A DNA stretch of 64,000 bases from Adiantum capillus-veneris. Lineage: Eukaryota; Streptophyta; Polypodiopsida; Polypodiales; Pteridaceae. Under the pieces are notes generated by a model. It had not been told where the DNA came from. It did no database searches and saw nothing but the letters and a program-made list of their open reading frames with translations. Location of the stretch: the NCBI GenBank assembly GCA_014529385.2, contig CM043968.1:25659513-25723512 (forward strand). The letters are read 5' to 3'. Of this stretch, positions 1-11,311 are shown piece by piece (position 1 is the stretch's first letter; each line of letters starts with the position of its first letter). A program made the position numbers and the translations under genes.

Positions 1-490
1 CTCAAGCACTTCACAAATTTCACTTTTCTCTGACAATTCACAACTCCATTGCACTTGAAGTGATGCAAATTTGATGACACTGCATCTTAAACTTGTGTAC
101 ATTAGTCATACCTCATGACACAGTCAGTTTACCCTTGGCTAATGGTTATATCTCATCTTGGCCTCTTTAGGTTCACTTAGTGTTTCCTTATGACAATCAC
201 TTGTTTCTTTTTTTTGTTTGTTTTTTGCGGTTTTATAGCGTTTTTCTACTCTATTTCTTCACAAGTATAACAAGCACTCAAAACCAAAAACCATAACTCC
301 ACATTATCCTATTTAACTAAATCTAACTAGTCGCAGACCTTCGGCAAGACACAGGCTTCCTAGCTATCCACTAGACCTCAGGATACTCTATCCTGGATCT
401 TGTTCTAAAAGTTTAAGCTCTCTCTAGTCAAAACTAAAGTAAGCTAACCATCACACGAGTGACGTAGATCTCCCTACTTAAGGTCTTGTG
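1..490 (-). mobile_element. Internal leader of minus-strand Ty3-type element A
   Basis: On the minus strand this stretch follows directly after the primer-binding site at 491-508, so it should be the untranslated leader of an LTR element running off the left edge. No open frame of useful length is visible. Assignment rests only on its position next to the PBS and LTR. Confidence 0.5.
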
Positions 491-508
491 TCCCCGGTAG
501 CGGCGCCA
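491..508 (-). other. Primer-binding site (tRNA-Asp type)
   Basis: The minus strand reads TGGCGCCGCTACCGGGGA, one or two bases from the classical plant Ty3 PBS complementary to the 3' end of tRNA-Asp. It lies one base from the CA end of the LTR at 510-1461. Confidence 0.7.
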
Positions 509-509
509 A

Positions 510-1130
510 TGTTTTAGGGCAAAACTACTCCCCTGTTCATACTCACGAGCACAACACAGACAACATACTTATCATTCGATGACACGACTAACCCGTAGGT
601 GCACGTAGGCAATCTCGTTAGCTTGTCAGGCTGAGACCAATCTACACATATGCACTTTTATGATGCATCAATCACTAACCCTGGTAGAATGCAACCCACT
701 CTATCCCTAAACGCTCACAACACCATTTACACGTCCAATGAACTCGGAATCTCATCAAACTTACTAGGCATCATCCTCTCACTAGGACATACTTACCTAT
801 AAGTCTAATCTCACCAAATTTGAACCCTAGCTATCTCGAATACTGTTGCGATAGACCAACAGGTCATAATCCAAAAGTGGGCGAAACTTAAGTTTATCAG
901 TATGTATGTGTAGCTAATCTCTTTCTCATTCCATGAAGCACTTGATTATTGAAAAAAGACACCATTTGTGCTACTTACAAGCAAAACAAGCTCGAGGAAG
1001 AATCGATCGCGATCAACTCGAAACGGCGAATGCGTAGCGTGGGCGCATAGCTCTCGGAGAGACTACCGCGATGGTGTGGTCGCGTCGTGAATCCGGTGAG
1101 AGAGAAGCGCGTAGCGAAGAGGATAAGACA

Positions 1131-1173
<43 letters not shown>

Positions 1174-1461
1174 ACCCTCAGACTCATACGACACAGGATT
1201 AATATTCACAAAAATGTTATCCAAAAAATGGTTCTAAGGTGACTTTTATACTTTAGTCACCTTAGCTCAAAAATGTACATGGGGCTCTCTTGCTCATGAT
1301 TACAAAGTGGGAATAAATCTGAGTCCTGACTAACTGACTAATATTTACATAATCTAGACGAATGGATCAAAATGATAAGACGTCTTTGACATAAAAAATG
1401 GAATTTGATATGCTTTACAAGATGGGCTCATTACAACAGTTGGACCAATGGGGCTCCAACA
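510..1461 (-). repeat. LTR of element A (952 bp)
   Basis: Read on the minus strand this begins TGTTGGAGCC and ends CTAAAACA, the TG...CA termini of an LTR, and is followed after one base by a PBS. A minus-strand TATAAAAG lies at 1243-1250, so U3 is about 200 bp and R-U5 about 730 bp. The (GA)n tract at 1131-1171 lies in the transcribed part. No partner LTR is in the window. The left end is well supported by the PBS; the right end rests on the TG terminus. Confidence 0.65.
1131..1171. repeat. (CT)n microsatellite
   Basis: About 20 CT units with one interruption near 1142, located inside the LTR of element A. Confidence 0.9.
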
Positions 1462-1594
1462 CTAATGTCTGTTTTGATGAATTCACCAGTCAAATCAACT
1501 CCAAATTGGACCAAACTTGACTATGAGGTTTGTCTAAGGCTATATGAGAGCCTGGTATGTCTCAAATATAATTTTGGCTTTTTAATCATGCATT

Positions 1595-1618
1595 AGACAT
1601 CCTACATGTAGGATGTCT
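1595..1618. repeat. 24-bp perfect palindrome 1
   Basis: AGACATCCTACA followed by its exact reverse complement TGTAGGATGTCT, with no spacer. It is nearly identical to the palindrome at 2036-2063. Confidence 0.9.
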
Positions 1619-2035
1619 TTTTCATTAGAATTTAACCCAACTTGGCCCACAGCTTTTCCTTGATGTGCTGATCACCCTGGTGTGTTTAGATTTTGTGTTT
1701 GAATGTCAAAAGACCCGAAACTTAGCTAATCTGGTCTTTTTTCTGTCAAAAAGCTAAAGTCTGCTTAAACCCCAATTTTCTCACCCAATTGAGATCAAAC
1801 CTTTCACATGCACTCAATAAATAATGTAGATCATGCACATGAAGAAATCCTATGGTTTTGGTCTCAAAATTATGCCTTGGCACAATTTGGGTAGGATGTC
1901 TGGCAATTCCTGTCTTTTGGCCACAATCTGTCAAGATATGGTCAATCTTCCACTAGCTAGGTGAAAATAGGGTAAAACCTACCTTCTAAACACTTTGGTC
2001 AACTCATATTCTCAAAATTCCTGCCAGATCACCCT

Positions 2036-2063
2036 GTAGACATCCTACGCGTAGGATGTCTAC
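2036..2063. repeat. 28-bp perfect palindrome 2
   Basis: GTAGACATCCTACG followed by its exact reverse complement. The central 24 bases equal palindrome 1 except that the centre CATG is CGCG, a paired change that keeps perfect symmetry. Confidence 0.9.
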
Positions 2064-2567
2064 TGTCTTAGAACTTAATTTTTTCTTCCAGTGGACTTCC
2101 CTATGCTCTATAGACCTCTCAACAATAATCACAAAAACTTTTGGACTTCAATTCATCTTCTAAACACAATTTACCGTCTTTTTTATTTCTTCGATGAACC
2201 TAATAGAAAATATAACATGCATGAAGTGCTCCAGATCATAAATCATGATGTTTTACTTACCCTACTCCTACTCATCATGTGAGATGGTGATTTTGGTGCC
2301 TCGGTTGCTTCCTGGCGTCTCATAGACTCTCAAGCTATTTCTCACCGCATCTACCACTCCAACTCCTACTCTCCATAGCACAACCTAACTCCTATCTAAC
2401 ACTACCTAAGATGGACGATCCACGCCAGCCATACGCTCCCTAGACTCCTCCTAAGACCTAGAGAGTCCACCACCCTTTGATCCTATCTAAATGTAAAATA
2501 AGACTTTGGCAAGCCAAAGAATCCCTATCCTCAAGGACTAGTCTCGGTCACCTACCTAGGGTTTTTG

Positions 2568-2585
2568 TCCCCAGCAGCGGTGCCA
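2568..2585 (-). other. Primer-binding site of element B
   Basis: The minus strand reads TGGCACCGCTGCTGGGGA, a tRNA-Asp-type PBS with a few substitutions, one base from a CA LTR end. Confidence 0.6.
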
Positions 2586-2586
2586 A

Positions 2587-3330
2587 TGTTGGCGGATACG
2601 CCGCGACGGACGTCAGCACAACGAGAACTCACCTAACAAGAATTGTCAGCTAAGGACAAAGTTCGACCCGCTGGTGCGTGGAAGCAAGCATAGGGTGTCA
2701 ACCTACACTCGACCGACTATTGACTACTTCCTATAGAGGTCCCTACCCAATGTCTAAGTTACAGCCTACTATTGTGCATAGGAGGAGATTTTTTACAAAG
2801 CTTCCATGAGCCAAATACCCATTAGACGTTCTCGAAACGCTACGAAAATTGAGGGATATCCTATTAACACCAATAGGGCACTCTCCCTAAGGTCCGTGAC
2901 CCAAAACCCTATCCATAAACGCCCAGTGCAGAATCACGTAGAATGTATGACAGGTTTTTGCAGGTTGATGTTTCTGAAAATTAAGGTGCCTAATGTGTAG
3001 TTCTACTCAATACGAACGCGTGGATATGCTGAAATGCGAAAACAGACACCGTTTGCTTACCGAATCCCTAGAAATAGTTCACGGGTCAGTCTCACAAAGT
3101 CGGGCCGTACACGCGTAATGTGGGTATTGGTGCGTATCTCTCTCCAGGGGCAACACACTGCACTTCTCTGTACTCGATTCCGACCACCAGTGTGCGCGTA
3201 GCGCCAAGATAAACTCTCACCCTCTCTTGTACACAGAATATGCTTCTCACAGACACTTCATAGAATGAACAAAGGGTCCTTTTATTAAGGTTAGAATTTG
3301 GTATATATACCTTCCAAATACAAAACCTCA
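2587..3330 (-). repeat. LTR of element B (right end unresolved)
   Basis: The minus-strand LTR ends with ...CCGCCAACA at 2587, immediately before the PBS. A TATATATA box at about 3300-3311 is a plausible promoter. U3 should continue further right, but no convincing TG start or matching second LTR was found, so the listed right boundary is only a minimum. Confidence 0.45.
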
Positions 3331-5039
3331 TGTTCCAAAGTGAATATACTACTTAGTCTAATGGCAAAAATAATATACAAAATTGGAAACTTCTGCAAGC
3401 CCCAAGTATTTACAAGTGAAATTACGGATTTTCTTAATCAGGGAATGACTACATAGGATTTCCTTCTTTTATCATTTCGTCAGTCTTCAGTTGAGTGTGG
3501 TCGCTAGTCTTCAGCTAACACGGTCTTTGTCAGGGATCCAAAGAGGGATAGCCTGCAAAAGAGAAATGTGCTTCAATGGGGCTTAAAAGACCTAAGGTTT
3601 AGCTCCATTAAGACTTCCATAGGCTAAGGTTCCAAAAATTAAATCTGTAATCCAATGGCATAGGGGAATTGGATGGTCAAGGGAAGACTAAAAAGTCTTC
3701 CCACAACCCTAGGAAGGAGGGGGCGAGCCCATTTTGTAGGGGATGAGAGAGAAACAGACACACACACTTCAAGGCTTCCCCTTTACATAAAGAGAATACT
3801 CGACACATGTCAAGCTCCTAGGCCAGTTGCCCCCAACCTCCCCTCAAATCCTATTGGATGGCCATAGAGGTGGACCAATGAGAATTTGGCTAGAGTAAAT
3901 TTAGTCTAATCAATTTAAAAAAGCTTGATAAAAGAACCATTAGAAATTAAGCTCCCTAGAAGGCTATTGAACAGTCTACCAAGGGGTCCAATGAGCATCC
4001 AACAGCGCAATGGCTTGCCTAATTCCTATTGGCCAGAAGACAAAAAGGTCCAATGAGAGTTTAGATGAATTATTTAAATACCTAACGCTCTCACAAAAGG
4101 GGAGAGGGGACACTTGTCAAAAGACTATCAACTATGCTTCTTATTTGTGATTGGCTAAGCTTTTCAGGAGCCAATGGGAGGCCATCATGAGCATTTAGCA
4201 AGAAGGATCGACCAAGATGAGAGAAGGGGCTGAATTTTACTCATACACAATGCTACACACACACACACGTACACACAACTCATGTGTGCAAGAAGAACTC
4301 CATCTCCTTCTCCAAGCATTGAGAAGTAGAGGCCTACACCAACAACTCTTGGCTTTGGAATGCAAATCCAACCAAAGCCAAGCTTCAATGGCGTGCTTAT
4401 TTCTTCTACCATGCTAATTACTAAGCTAAGCTATGCTATTAGAGTGATTATGAGAGGAGAATACTTCTTTCTAGTAAGATACCTCTTCTTCCTCTCAATC
4501 TATCCTCATTCCCTGCTAGCTCTCACCATTTTTGAAGGTGTGTGAGGTCTTGGGACTGAGGCTAGGGACACGTGTGTTTTTCAAGCATAATTTGGTGTAT
4601 GAAGCTTCCATCTTCATTACACCAACTAGTTGTATCAAGGAGCACAAAGATTGTATTGTACAAAAGTCTCCTTTGATGGGAGAAGCTATAATACAAAGCC
4701 TTTATGGAGGGGGGACCGGCTCCATGTAAATCCGGTCCTCAACTATTGTCAATTGTTCTATTTCTCTCTCTTTTCAAGTATTGTCAATGCCAAATTAGCT
4801 AGGTGTAAATTGCTATGTTGCTTTCTCAGTTAAGTACTCTCTGTATTCTCATTAGGAACTTGTTCTTAATGAAATGCTCACTATGTTATCAATTTCCGCT
4901 ACACACAAGTTACTAGTGCATTAAATGTTACATATAGAGTGTTTTTCTTTAACACGAGAGTCAAATAATGAGATTTTTAAGGAAAATTATGAACAAAATT
5001 CCTATATTAATTGCATAGACCAATGAAAGGACATAGCTC
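3331..5039. other. Non-coding, unassigned
   Basis: No supported gene. It contains a short hairpin, GGGAAGACT and its reverse complement separated by AAAA, at 3681-3702, and a short AC run near 4255. The 4700-4900 part looks like an LTR or 3' UTR end, but no boundary can be shown. Confidence 0.4.
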
Positions 5040-6110
5040 ATGCAGGTTTTTGGGTTTAGGCCATTATTGAATAGCTTCAATTTTCTTGGGGTCTACATGC
5101 ATTCAGTTTATTGATACAATGTGTCACAAATACTCAATTTCAGATTGGAAAAATGAACTCTTTTCAAGATTTAGGTATAGATGATTTTGTGAGAGAAGGT
5201 CAAAGACACATGTTAAATGTTCCTTATGTTCTTGTTCAAATTTATCGAACATGAGAATATCATCAAAAAATACAATGACAAAGTCTTGATGGTCAATGAA
5301 GATTTGGTTCATCATACTAGTGAAGGTAGCCGGTGAATTTGTCAGACCAAAGGGCATGACAAGAAATTCATAGTGCCTTGTTTGTGTTCTGAATGCAATT
5401 TTGTAAGAATCTTCTCCAAACATTTTAATTGGTGGTACCCCGATTTAAGGTCAATTTCGCTGAAAATGGTTGGCCCTTTTAGTTTTTTTGGTAGATCATC
5501 CACTCTGGGAATAGGAAACATATTCTTCATGGTGATCTTGTTTAGAGAACTATAGTCGATACACATACAAAAGGTTCCATTTTTCTTCTTAACAAAAAGT
5601 ACTGGAGCTACGTATGGTGAACTATTAGGTCTAATAAGTCCTCGGTCAAGTAAATCTGTGATTTGGTTTTGTATTTCCATATGTGCGTTAGGTTTACATG
5701 CTATGGTGCTCTACGAGGAGTTTCACCACCTTGGACAGTATCAATTTTATGGTCTTCTAGGAGGCAAATCATGCATGAAATAATATTTAAACTGTGAGAA
5801 GAAATCATCATGTGAAGAGTCTTGAGGAGTTTCAATTTGAGCAGAAAGTTGGTTTATGAGCACTAGATATGTTTTTCCTTGCTTTCAAATTGCTCGTTTG
5901 GCTTGAGTGTCGAAAGTAGTGGAAATTTTTATGGTCCAGGATTTCTTGGATGGAGTAGGTTTTGTTTTCATGGGTGAGAGCCAATGTTCGTGTTTTATAA
6001 TTGATTTGTGGATTGAATTCATGTTGAAAAGGCATCCCCAAAATCATATCAATACCATGCAATGGTGAGGCTAGAAATGGTACATGTATGGGAAAATTCA
6101 CCAATATAAA
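5040..6110 (-). pseudogene. Ty3/gypsy protease-RT relic
   Basis: Three minus-strand fragments line up in pol order. 6104-5832 resembles the C-terminal half of a retropepsin (G-I-D-M-I-L-G-M motif followed by a strand-rich stretch). 5680-5342 is the start of RT with L-I-R-P-N-S-S-P-Y-V-A-P-V-L-F-V-K-K-K and D-L-K-S-G-Y-H-Q. 5423-5124 carries MPFGLTNSPATF and the catalytic box F-F-D-D-I-L. At about 5040-5120 a decayed H-I-V-S motif continues the RT. Frames change between 5690 and 5830 and near 5380. The first D-T-G-A half of the protease and everything after RT is missing. It is an old truncated copy, probably of a chromovirus. Confidence 0.8.
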
Positions 6111-6123
6111 TTTACTTCAACAG

Positions 6124-6395
6124 TGTTGGAAATAGGGTTGCAGGAAAATGCACACAACTTGGAGAAGACAAGGAAGCTCAAGGCACACAATAGAGAGTAG
6201 TATTACTTAGTGTGCAATGGAAAGATAAGATAGCCCTAGAGTGATGGGCGTATGTACAATCCCCGAGGGAAAAAACCTCCTAATGAGGGAGAAAATGACC
6301 CGGCGGTCCTAAGTGTGTTCAGACACATCACTACCACATGTATATGGTAACAAATCCCCTTGGGAGTGATGCGGTGAACGAGAGCTAGCACATAG
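6124..6395 (-). mobile_element. Probable 3' LTR remnant of minus-strand copia relic
   Basis: This segment flanks the intact copia element at 6396 and rejoins 11504 once that insertion and one CATAG copy are removed. It then lies directly downstream of the minus-strand RNase H relic at 11523-12101, where a 3' LTR is expected. On the minus strand it ends CCTATTTCCAACA. No second copy is available, so the call is positional. Confidence 0.35.
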
Positions 6396-6587
6396 TGTTG
6401 GGGTATAAAGCCCAATGTGGTCGCCCAGGTAAGTGGGCGGGCTGCCAGGTATGTACACATATTCTTTTGTAAAAACCTAATAAGAACTCACTATGCTCTA
6501 CACATTACAGTAGAGCGAGCTCACCATATCGTCGTGCTCTTCTTCTCGCACTCTCTCTCGCGTCGCACTTCCGCTCGTACTCCTTCA
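6396..6587 (+). repeat. copia 5' LTR
   Basis: Begins TGTTGGGGTATAAAG and ends TACTCCTTCA. It matches 11312-11503 with only a few substitutions. The TATAAAG near its start may act as the promoter TATA box, which would leave an extremely short U3. Confidence 0.95.
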
Positions 6588-6589
6588 AC

Positions 6590-6601
6590 TGGTATCAGAG
6601 C
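6590..6601 (+). other. copia PBS (initiator Met tRNA)
   Basis: TGGTATCAGAGC, the standard plant copia primer site, two bases after the LTR end. Confidence 0.95.
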
Positions 6602-7084
6602 TCAGATCGAGGCTCGGGGCAGCACTGCAGGAGGCTAGAGTCACCATCTCAGATTGGAGTGAAATTCACCAGGCAAAGACACGGCCCCAAATCTTGTGGG
6701 GGAACCCGTAGGCTTGGTGTGCTCAGAATTTCATTTTGAGGTCATCTCGATCACCGTTCGGCTTCGACAAAGTTTTGCGCAGGCCATTTTTGACTACGTG
6801 GTCTCAGCGGGTGCAGATCCGACTCTGCAAATTTGGGGTTTTCGGCCTACGACTGCAGGTGCTGAGGATATCGACACTCCCAGAGTGTTGATTTGTGGCT
6901 GTCTACACATCGAAGGACAGCTCACAGTTCTTGGAGGTGTGTCACATACGACACGGGCGCATCTACAGACAGACTGTAGGCGACATCCACTAGTTCATCA
7001 GGTTGATATTGGTTCAGAGGTCAGTTTACAGGGGAAACTCTGCCGAATTTTTCCCAGGAAAGTAAACTACTGTGAAGCATAGCT
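6602..7084 (+). other. copia leader
   Basis: Untranslated leader between PBS and gag. A 128-codon open frame (6696-7082) starts in it, but its sequence resembles no retroelement protein and it is not supported as a gene. Confidence 0.6.
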
Positions 7085-8422
7085 ATGGCTGGATCACAGG
7101 ACACTGCTCTTTACAATATCAAGAAGCTGGATGGAACCAATTTCCCATTGTAGAAGAAGCAGATTTGGCACGTGTTGGTACAAAAGAAGCAGATAAAACC
7201 TATAAAGCTCAAGGGGATAAAACCAGAAGATATGGACGAAGATGAATGGAGCGAAATGGATGAATTGGCACTTTCTACCATTATGCTGACTTTGGCAGAA
7301 AGCGTTTACTTCAATGTAGCTGAGTGATCTTTATGAGAAGCAGAGTGCAGCTTCACAGGTATACTGGCTTAAGAAGCTTGTTGACTTGAAGATGAAAGAA
7401 GGGACACCTATGTCCAATCATCTGAATGAATTCAACACAATCTATAGTTAGTTGTCAGCTCAAGGTGTCAAGTTTGATGAACCTGTTAGAGATATGTTCC
7501 TGTTGATCACATTGCCGGAAAGTTGGGACACTTTTCGCACAGCTTTGAGTAATTCTGCACCTCCAGATGGTTTGAACATAGCAGGTGTAGAAGGAAGTCT
7601 GCTTACTGAAGAAACCAATAGAAAGACAATGGACAAAGGCAAAGGAACAACCTTAGTTGTCAGGGGAAGGACCAAAGAAAAGTACAAAGGTGGAAAGAGG
7701 AATCAGTCTCGTAGCAAGTCCCGCAGTGCTAAAGGCAAGAGTGACATAGAATGCTACCATTGTGGCAATAAGGGTCACATGAAAAGAGACTGCAGAGAAT
7801 GGAAAGCAGAAAAAGGCAAAGAGAAAGATGAAGACCATGGTGAGAAGAACAAGTCCTCAGTGAAGATTCAAGAAATAAATGTGACAAACACTGTTGCAGA
7901 GGATGACAGTCTAGTGTCAGGAGACATCTACTTCTTGAAGAATACAATGGACTCATCTCTTCTTACAACATCTGATGGAAATGCACTGAGTGACTGGATT
8001 ATAGACTCAGGGGCATCACTTCATGTGTCTCCAAACAAGGAGTGGTTTACCTCTTATGTGACCACTAAAGATCATGTTCGGCTAGGCAATGGGCAGACAT
8101 GTGAGATCTTAGGTGTTGGAGATGTTCAATTGAAGTTTCAGAATGGCTCTTCTTTCACGCTGAAGAATGTGAGACATGTTCCCGCAATTACAAAGAGCTT
8201 GATCAGCACAGGTTTACTTGATGATGCTGGCTACATCACCACTTTTGGACAGAACATGTGGAAGATATCCAAGGGTTCTATGACAGTAGCACATGGAGTA
8301 AAGTCTGGAGGACTTTACATGATTTATGTATCAAATGTCTCTAAAAATGTAAATAATGTAACCGAGCAGCCGAACGTTTCTTTGTGGCATAGCCGGTTAG
8401 GACATATATTACCAAGAAGGGA
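7085..8422 (+). pseudogene. copia gag and protease (broken)
   Basis: The likely gag start is the ATG at 7085 (MAGSQDTALYNIKKLDGTNF, typical of copia gag N-termini). A stop follows after about 22 codons, a frame change occurs before 7330, and another stop lies at 7449. From 7452 the frame is open: gag C-terminal half, then a basic K/R/S-rich stretch and a CCHC zinc knuckle CYHCGNKGHMKRDC (about residues 101-114 of that frame). The protease follows with W-I-I-D-S-G-A, then the pre-integrase motif L-W-H-S-R-L-G-H. A frameshift near 8420 moves the reading frame into the integrase. In an intact element this polyprotein would build the particle, with the protease cleaving it. Confidence 0.9.
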
Positions 8423-9013
8423 ATGGAAATCTTGTCTCGTTCTGGTTATTTGCCTGGATTTTCATTTAATGATTTTGAATTCTGTGAACATTGTCTGTAT
8501 GGTAAGCAAACACAGCAGCCACATAAGCATAGAAGCAGTAGAAGAGATACACAGTTGGCACTTGTTCATAGTGATTTGTGTGGACCTATGCCTAACCTAT
8601 CTCTAGGGGGAGCTTCTTACTTTATGACATTTATAGATGATTACTCGAGGAAAGTATGGGTTTACTTTCTCAAGCACAAGGATGAAGCGTTTAGTGTTTT
8701 CAAAACGTTTGTGACACTTGTGGAGAATCAGAGTGGCAAGAAGCTTAAATGCTTACGCAATGACAATGGTGGAGAGTATGTTTCAAAGGCCTTTCAGGAC
8801 TTTTGTGAGTCAAAATGTATAAAACGTGAACTTATTGCTCCTTACAATCCTCCTCAAAATGGTGTTGGTGAGAGGATGAATAGGACCATACAAGAGAAGG
8901 TCAAAAGTATGTTGCCTAATGCACAACTGCCAAATGGGTTTTGGGCTGAAGCTGTATCAACAGCTGTTCATCTTGTAAATAGATCTCCTAGCAAGGTTTT
9001 GTAGAAGGATTCA
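8423..9013 (+). pseudogene. copia integrase core
   Basis: Continues the polyprotein in a shifted frame. The zinc-binding C-E-H-C motif is followed by a DDE core: D in L-V-H-S-D-L-C-G-P, D in L-R-N-D-N-G-G-E-Y, and E in P-Q-N-G-V-G-E-R-M-N-R. All three catalytic residues are present. A TAG at 9002-9004 interrupts the frame, and 9014 resumes the same polyprotein. Integrase would insert the cDNA, giving the 5-bp duplications seen. Confidence 0.92.
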
Positions 9014-11029
9014 GTGCCAGAGATGGTATGGTCAGGCAAAATGCCCTCATACAAGCATCTCAGAGTCTTTGGCTGTGAGGCATATACTCACGTTCCAAAG
9101 GAATTTAGGAACAAACTTGAGCCAAAGAGTAGAAAGTGCATCTTTCTAGGCTATGGTAATTCTGGTGAGATGGGGTACAGACTTTGGGATTCCGAATCCA
9201 GAAAGGTTGTCAGCAGCAATGATGTTCACTTTAATGAATCCAAATATCATTCTAAACCAGAGAGGGTTGAGGAGATTAGAAGAGTTGTCTTCCAAGAAGA
9301 TGGACCTGCACGTGCAAGACAAAATGTCAGGGCTCAAGAGGAGCAAGGACAGGATAGAGTGGAACCACAGGTTGTGGCTGAGCCTGAGCCACCTATTGTG
9401 CGTAGATCTGGACGTGTCACACGACCTCCTGATAGGTTTGTTCCATCTATGAACTATGTCATGTTGACTGATTGCAATGAGCCTTCATGTTACAAGGAAG
9501 CAGTGCAAATGAAGGACTCCGGGAATTGGCAATTGGCCATGCAGTCAGAGATGACAGCTCTGCATAAAAACAAGACATGGAAGCTAGTTAAATTACCACA
9601 GGACAAAAAGGCTCTACCTTGTAAATGGGTTTACAGGTATAAGATCACTGCTCATGATAGTCAAGCAAAGTACAAAGCAAGGCTTGTTGCCAAGGGCTTT
9701 AAGCAAGAACAAGGCATTGACTTTGATGAAGTCTTCTGTCCGGTGGTCAAGATGACTACATTGAGATGCTTTCTTGCATTGGTTGCCATAGATTTGGTGT
9801 TGCACCAAATGGATGTCAAGACAGCGTTCTTGCATGGTGATTTAGATGTGGAAATTTACATGCAGCAGCCAGAAGGGTTTGTTGAGAAAGGCAAGGAAGA
9901 TTGGGTATGCCAGTTGTTAAAGAGTCTTTATGGCTTAAAACAATCACCGAGGGCATGGTACCATAAATTCCACAAGTTTATGCTTTCTCAAGGCTACAAA
10001 CGTAGTGAGTTCGATCACTGTCTATATACAAAGAAGGCTAAGGATGGTAGTTGGCCGATCCTTATTTTGTATGTGGATGACATGTTGATTGTTGGCAAGC
10101 ACTTGGAAGAAATTTCAGCTTTGAAGTCAAAGATGGCAAAATCGTTTGACATGAAAGACATGGGTGAGGCAAGTCATATACTTGGTATGCACATTGAGAG
10201 AGACAGATCAAAGAAGTTGATTTGGTTATCTCAAACAGAGTATATTGACAAGGTTTTGCAACGTTTCAATATGGAGAAGGGAAAGGCACTGAGTGTTCCA
10301 TTGCCACCATATGTGAAACTTAGCAAACAAGATTGTCTTGTGTCTGAGGAAGAACACGCTGAAATGGATAAGATTCCATATGCGTCTGCAGTGGGTAGTT
10401 TGATGTATGCAATGATTGCTACTCGCCCAGACATTGCATTTGCAGTGGGAGTAGTAAGTCGATACATGTCAAACCCAGGCAAGAAACATTGGGAGGCAGT
10501 GAAAGGAATATTGAGATACCTGAAAGCTACAAAGAGTATGCGTATATGCTATGGGAGTCAGGAGCTAAGTGTAAAGGGTTTTACAGACTCAGATTATGCA
10601 GGTGACTTAGACAACCGAAGGTCTACATCAGGGTATGTCTTTACATTGGCTGGTGGAGCAGTATCATGGCGTTCTAGATTACAAGATTGTGTTACTCAGT
10701 CTACTACAGAGGCTGAATATGTTGCAGCATCAGAGGCATGCAAAGAATCAATTTGGCTTAATCGACTAGTAACAGATTTGGGAATCAAAGAAGAGATGCC
10801 TGTGTTATATTGTGATAGTCAAAGTGCTATACAATTGGCTCGCAATCCAGTTTATCACTCAAAGACAAAGCATGTGGATGTGAAGTATCATTTCATCAGG
10901 GAAATGCTTGAGGATAAGCAACTTCATCTTGTCAAAGTTCACACCACAGAAAATCCTGCTGATCTACTTACAAAAGGACTTCCCTCAGAGAGCTTTGTGC
11001 ATTTTCGCAAGCAGTTAGGTGTAGGGTAG
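9014..11029 (+). CDS. copia reverse transcriptase-RNase H
   Basis: A 671-codon open frame without internal stops, the best-preserved part of the element. It starts with the integrase C-terminal motif K-H-L-R-V-F-G-C-E-A-Y. RT follows with K-W-V-Y-R-Y-K, the D of M-D-V-K-T-A-F-L-H-G, P-E-G-F-V, S-L-Y-G-L-K-Q-S-P-R-A-W, and the catalytic Y-V-D-D-M. RNase H shows D in F-T-D-S-D-Y-A-G, E in T-T-E-A-E-Y-V-A and D in Y-C-D-S-Q-S-A, ending with the usual H-T-K-H-V/N-P-A-D-L-L-T-K-G-L-P motifs. The listed ATG is internal: natively this is the C-terminal part of a gag-pol polyprotein. Confidence 0.95.
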   Translation: MPEMVWSGKMPSYKHLRVFGCEAYTHVPKEFRNKLEPKSRKCIFLGYGNSGEMGYRLWDSESRKVVSSNDVHFNESKYHSKPERVEEIRRVVFQEDGPARARQNVRAQEEQGQDRVEPQVVAEPEPPIVRRSGRVTRPPDRFVPSMNYVMLTDCNEPSCYKEAVQMKDSGNWQLAMQSEMTALHKNKTWKLVKLPQDKKALPCKWVYRYKITAHDSQAKYKARLVAKGFKQEQGIDFDEVFCPVVKMTTLRCFLALVAIDLVLHQMDVKTAFLHGDLDVEIYMQQPEGFVEKGKEDWVCQLLKSLYGLKQSPRAWYHKFHKFMLSQGYKRSEFDHCLYTKKAKDGSWPILILYVDDMLIVGKHLEEISALKSKMAKSFDMKDMGEASHILGMHIERDRSKKLIWLSQTEYIDKVLQRFNMEKGKALSVPLPPYVKLSKQDCLVSEEEHAEMDKIPYASAVGSLMYAMIATRPDIAFAVGVVSRYMSNPGKKHWEAVKGILRYLKATKSMRICYGSQELSVKGFTDSDYAGDLDNRRSTSGYVFTLAGGAVSWRSRLQDCVTQSTTEAEYVAASEACKESIWLNRLVTDLGIKEEMPVLYCDSQSAIQLARNPVYHSKTKHVDVKYHFIREMLEDKQLHLVKVHTTENPADLLTKGLPSESFVHFRKQLGVG

Positions 11030-11107
11030 TACATCACTTCTCTACATCTCTTGTATATTAGCTTGTATAGTAGCTTCTCTCACACTTAAAGTACCACATT
11101 GGACTTT

Positions 11108-11311
11108 AAGTGGGAGGTTGTTGGGGTATAAAGCCCAATGTGGTCGCCCAGGTAAGTGGGCGGGCCGCCAGGTATGTACACATATTCTTTTGTAAAAACC
11201 CAATAAGAACTCACTATGCTCTACACATTACAGTAGAGCGAGTTCACCATATCGTCGTGCTCTTCTTCTCACACTCTCTCTCGCGTCGCACTTCCGCTTT
11301 AAGTGGGAGGT
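11108..11311 (+). repeat. Extra PPT-LTR unit at copia 3' end
   Basis: AAGTGGGAGGT (11108-11118) is the polypurine tract. It is followed by an LTR copy from 11119 that stops 13 bases short of its end, at CGCACTTCCGC, where a second TTTAAGTGGGAGGT and then the full 3' LTR (11312) begin. The unit is 193 bp long. It is explained by a template switch or internal re-priming at the PPT during plus-strand synthesis, or by unequal recombination. Confidence 0.9.

Larger units (their letters stand above)
1462..2567 (-). mobile_element. Leader of minus-strand element B
   Basis: Non-coding sequence following the PBS at 2568-2585 on the minus strand, with LTR A next to it. It holds two perfect palindromes (1595-1618, 2036-2063). 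The reading frames present are short and not recognisable. Confidence 0.45.

Noticed and set aside
6696-7082. 128-codon frame in the copia leader
   Set aside because: It lies between PBS and the gag start, where untranslated leader is expected, and resembles no retroelement protein.
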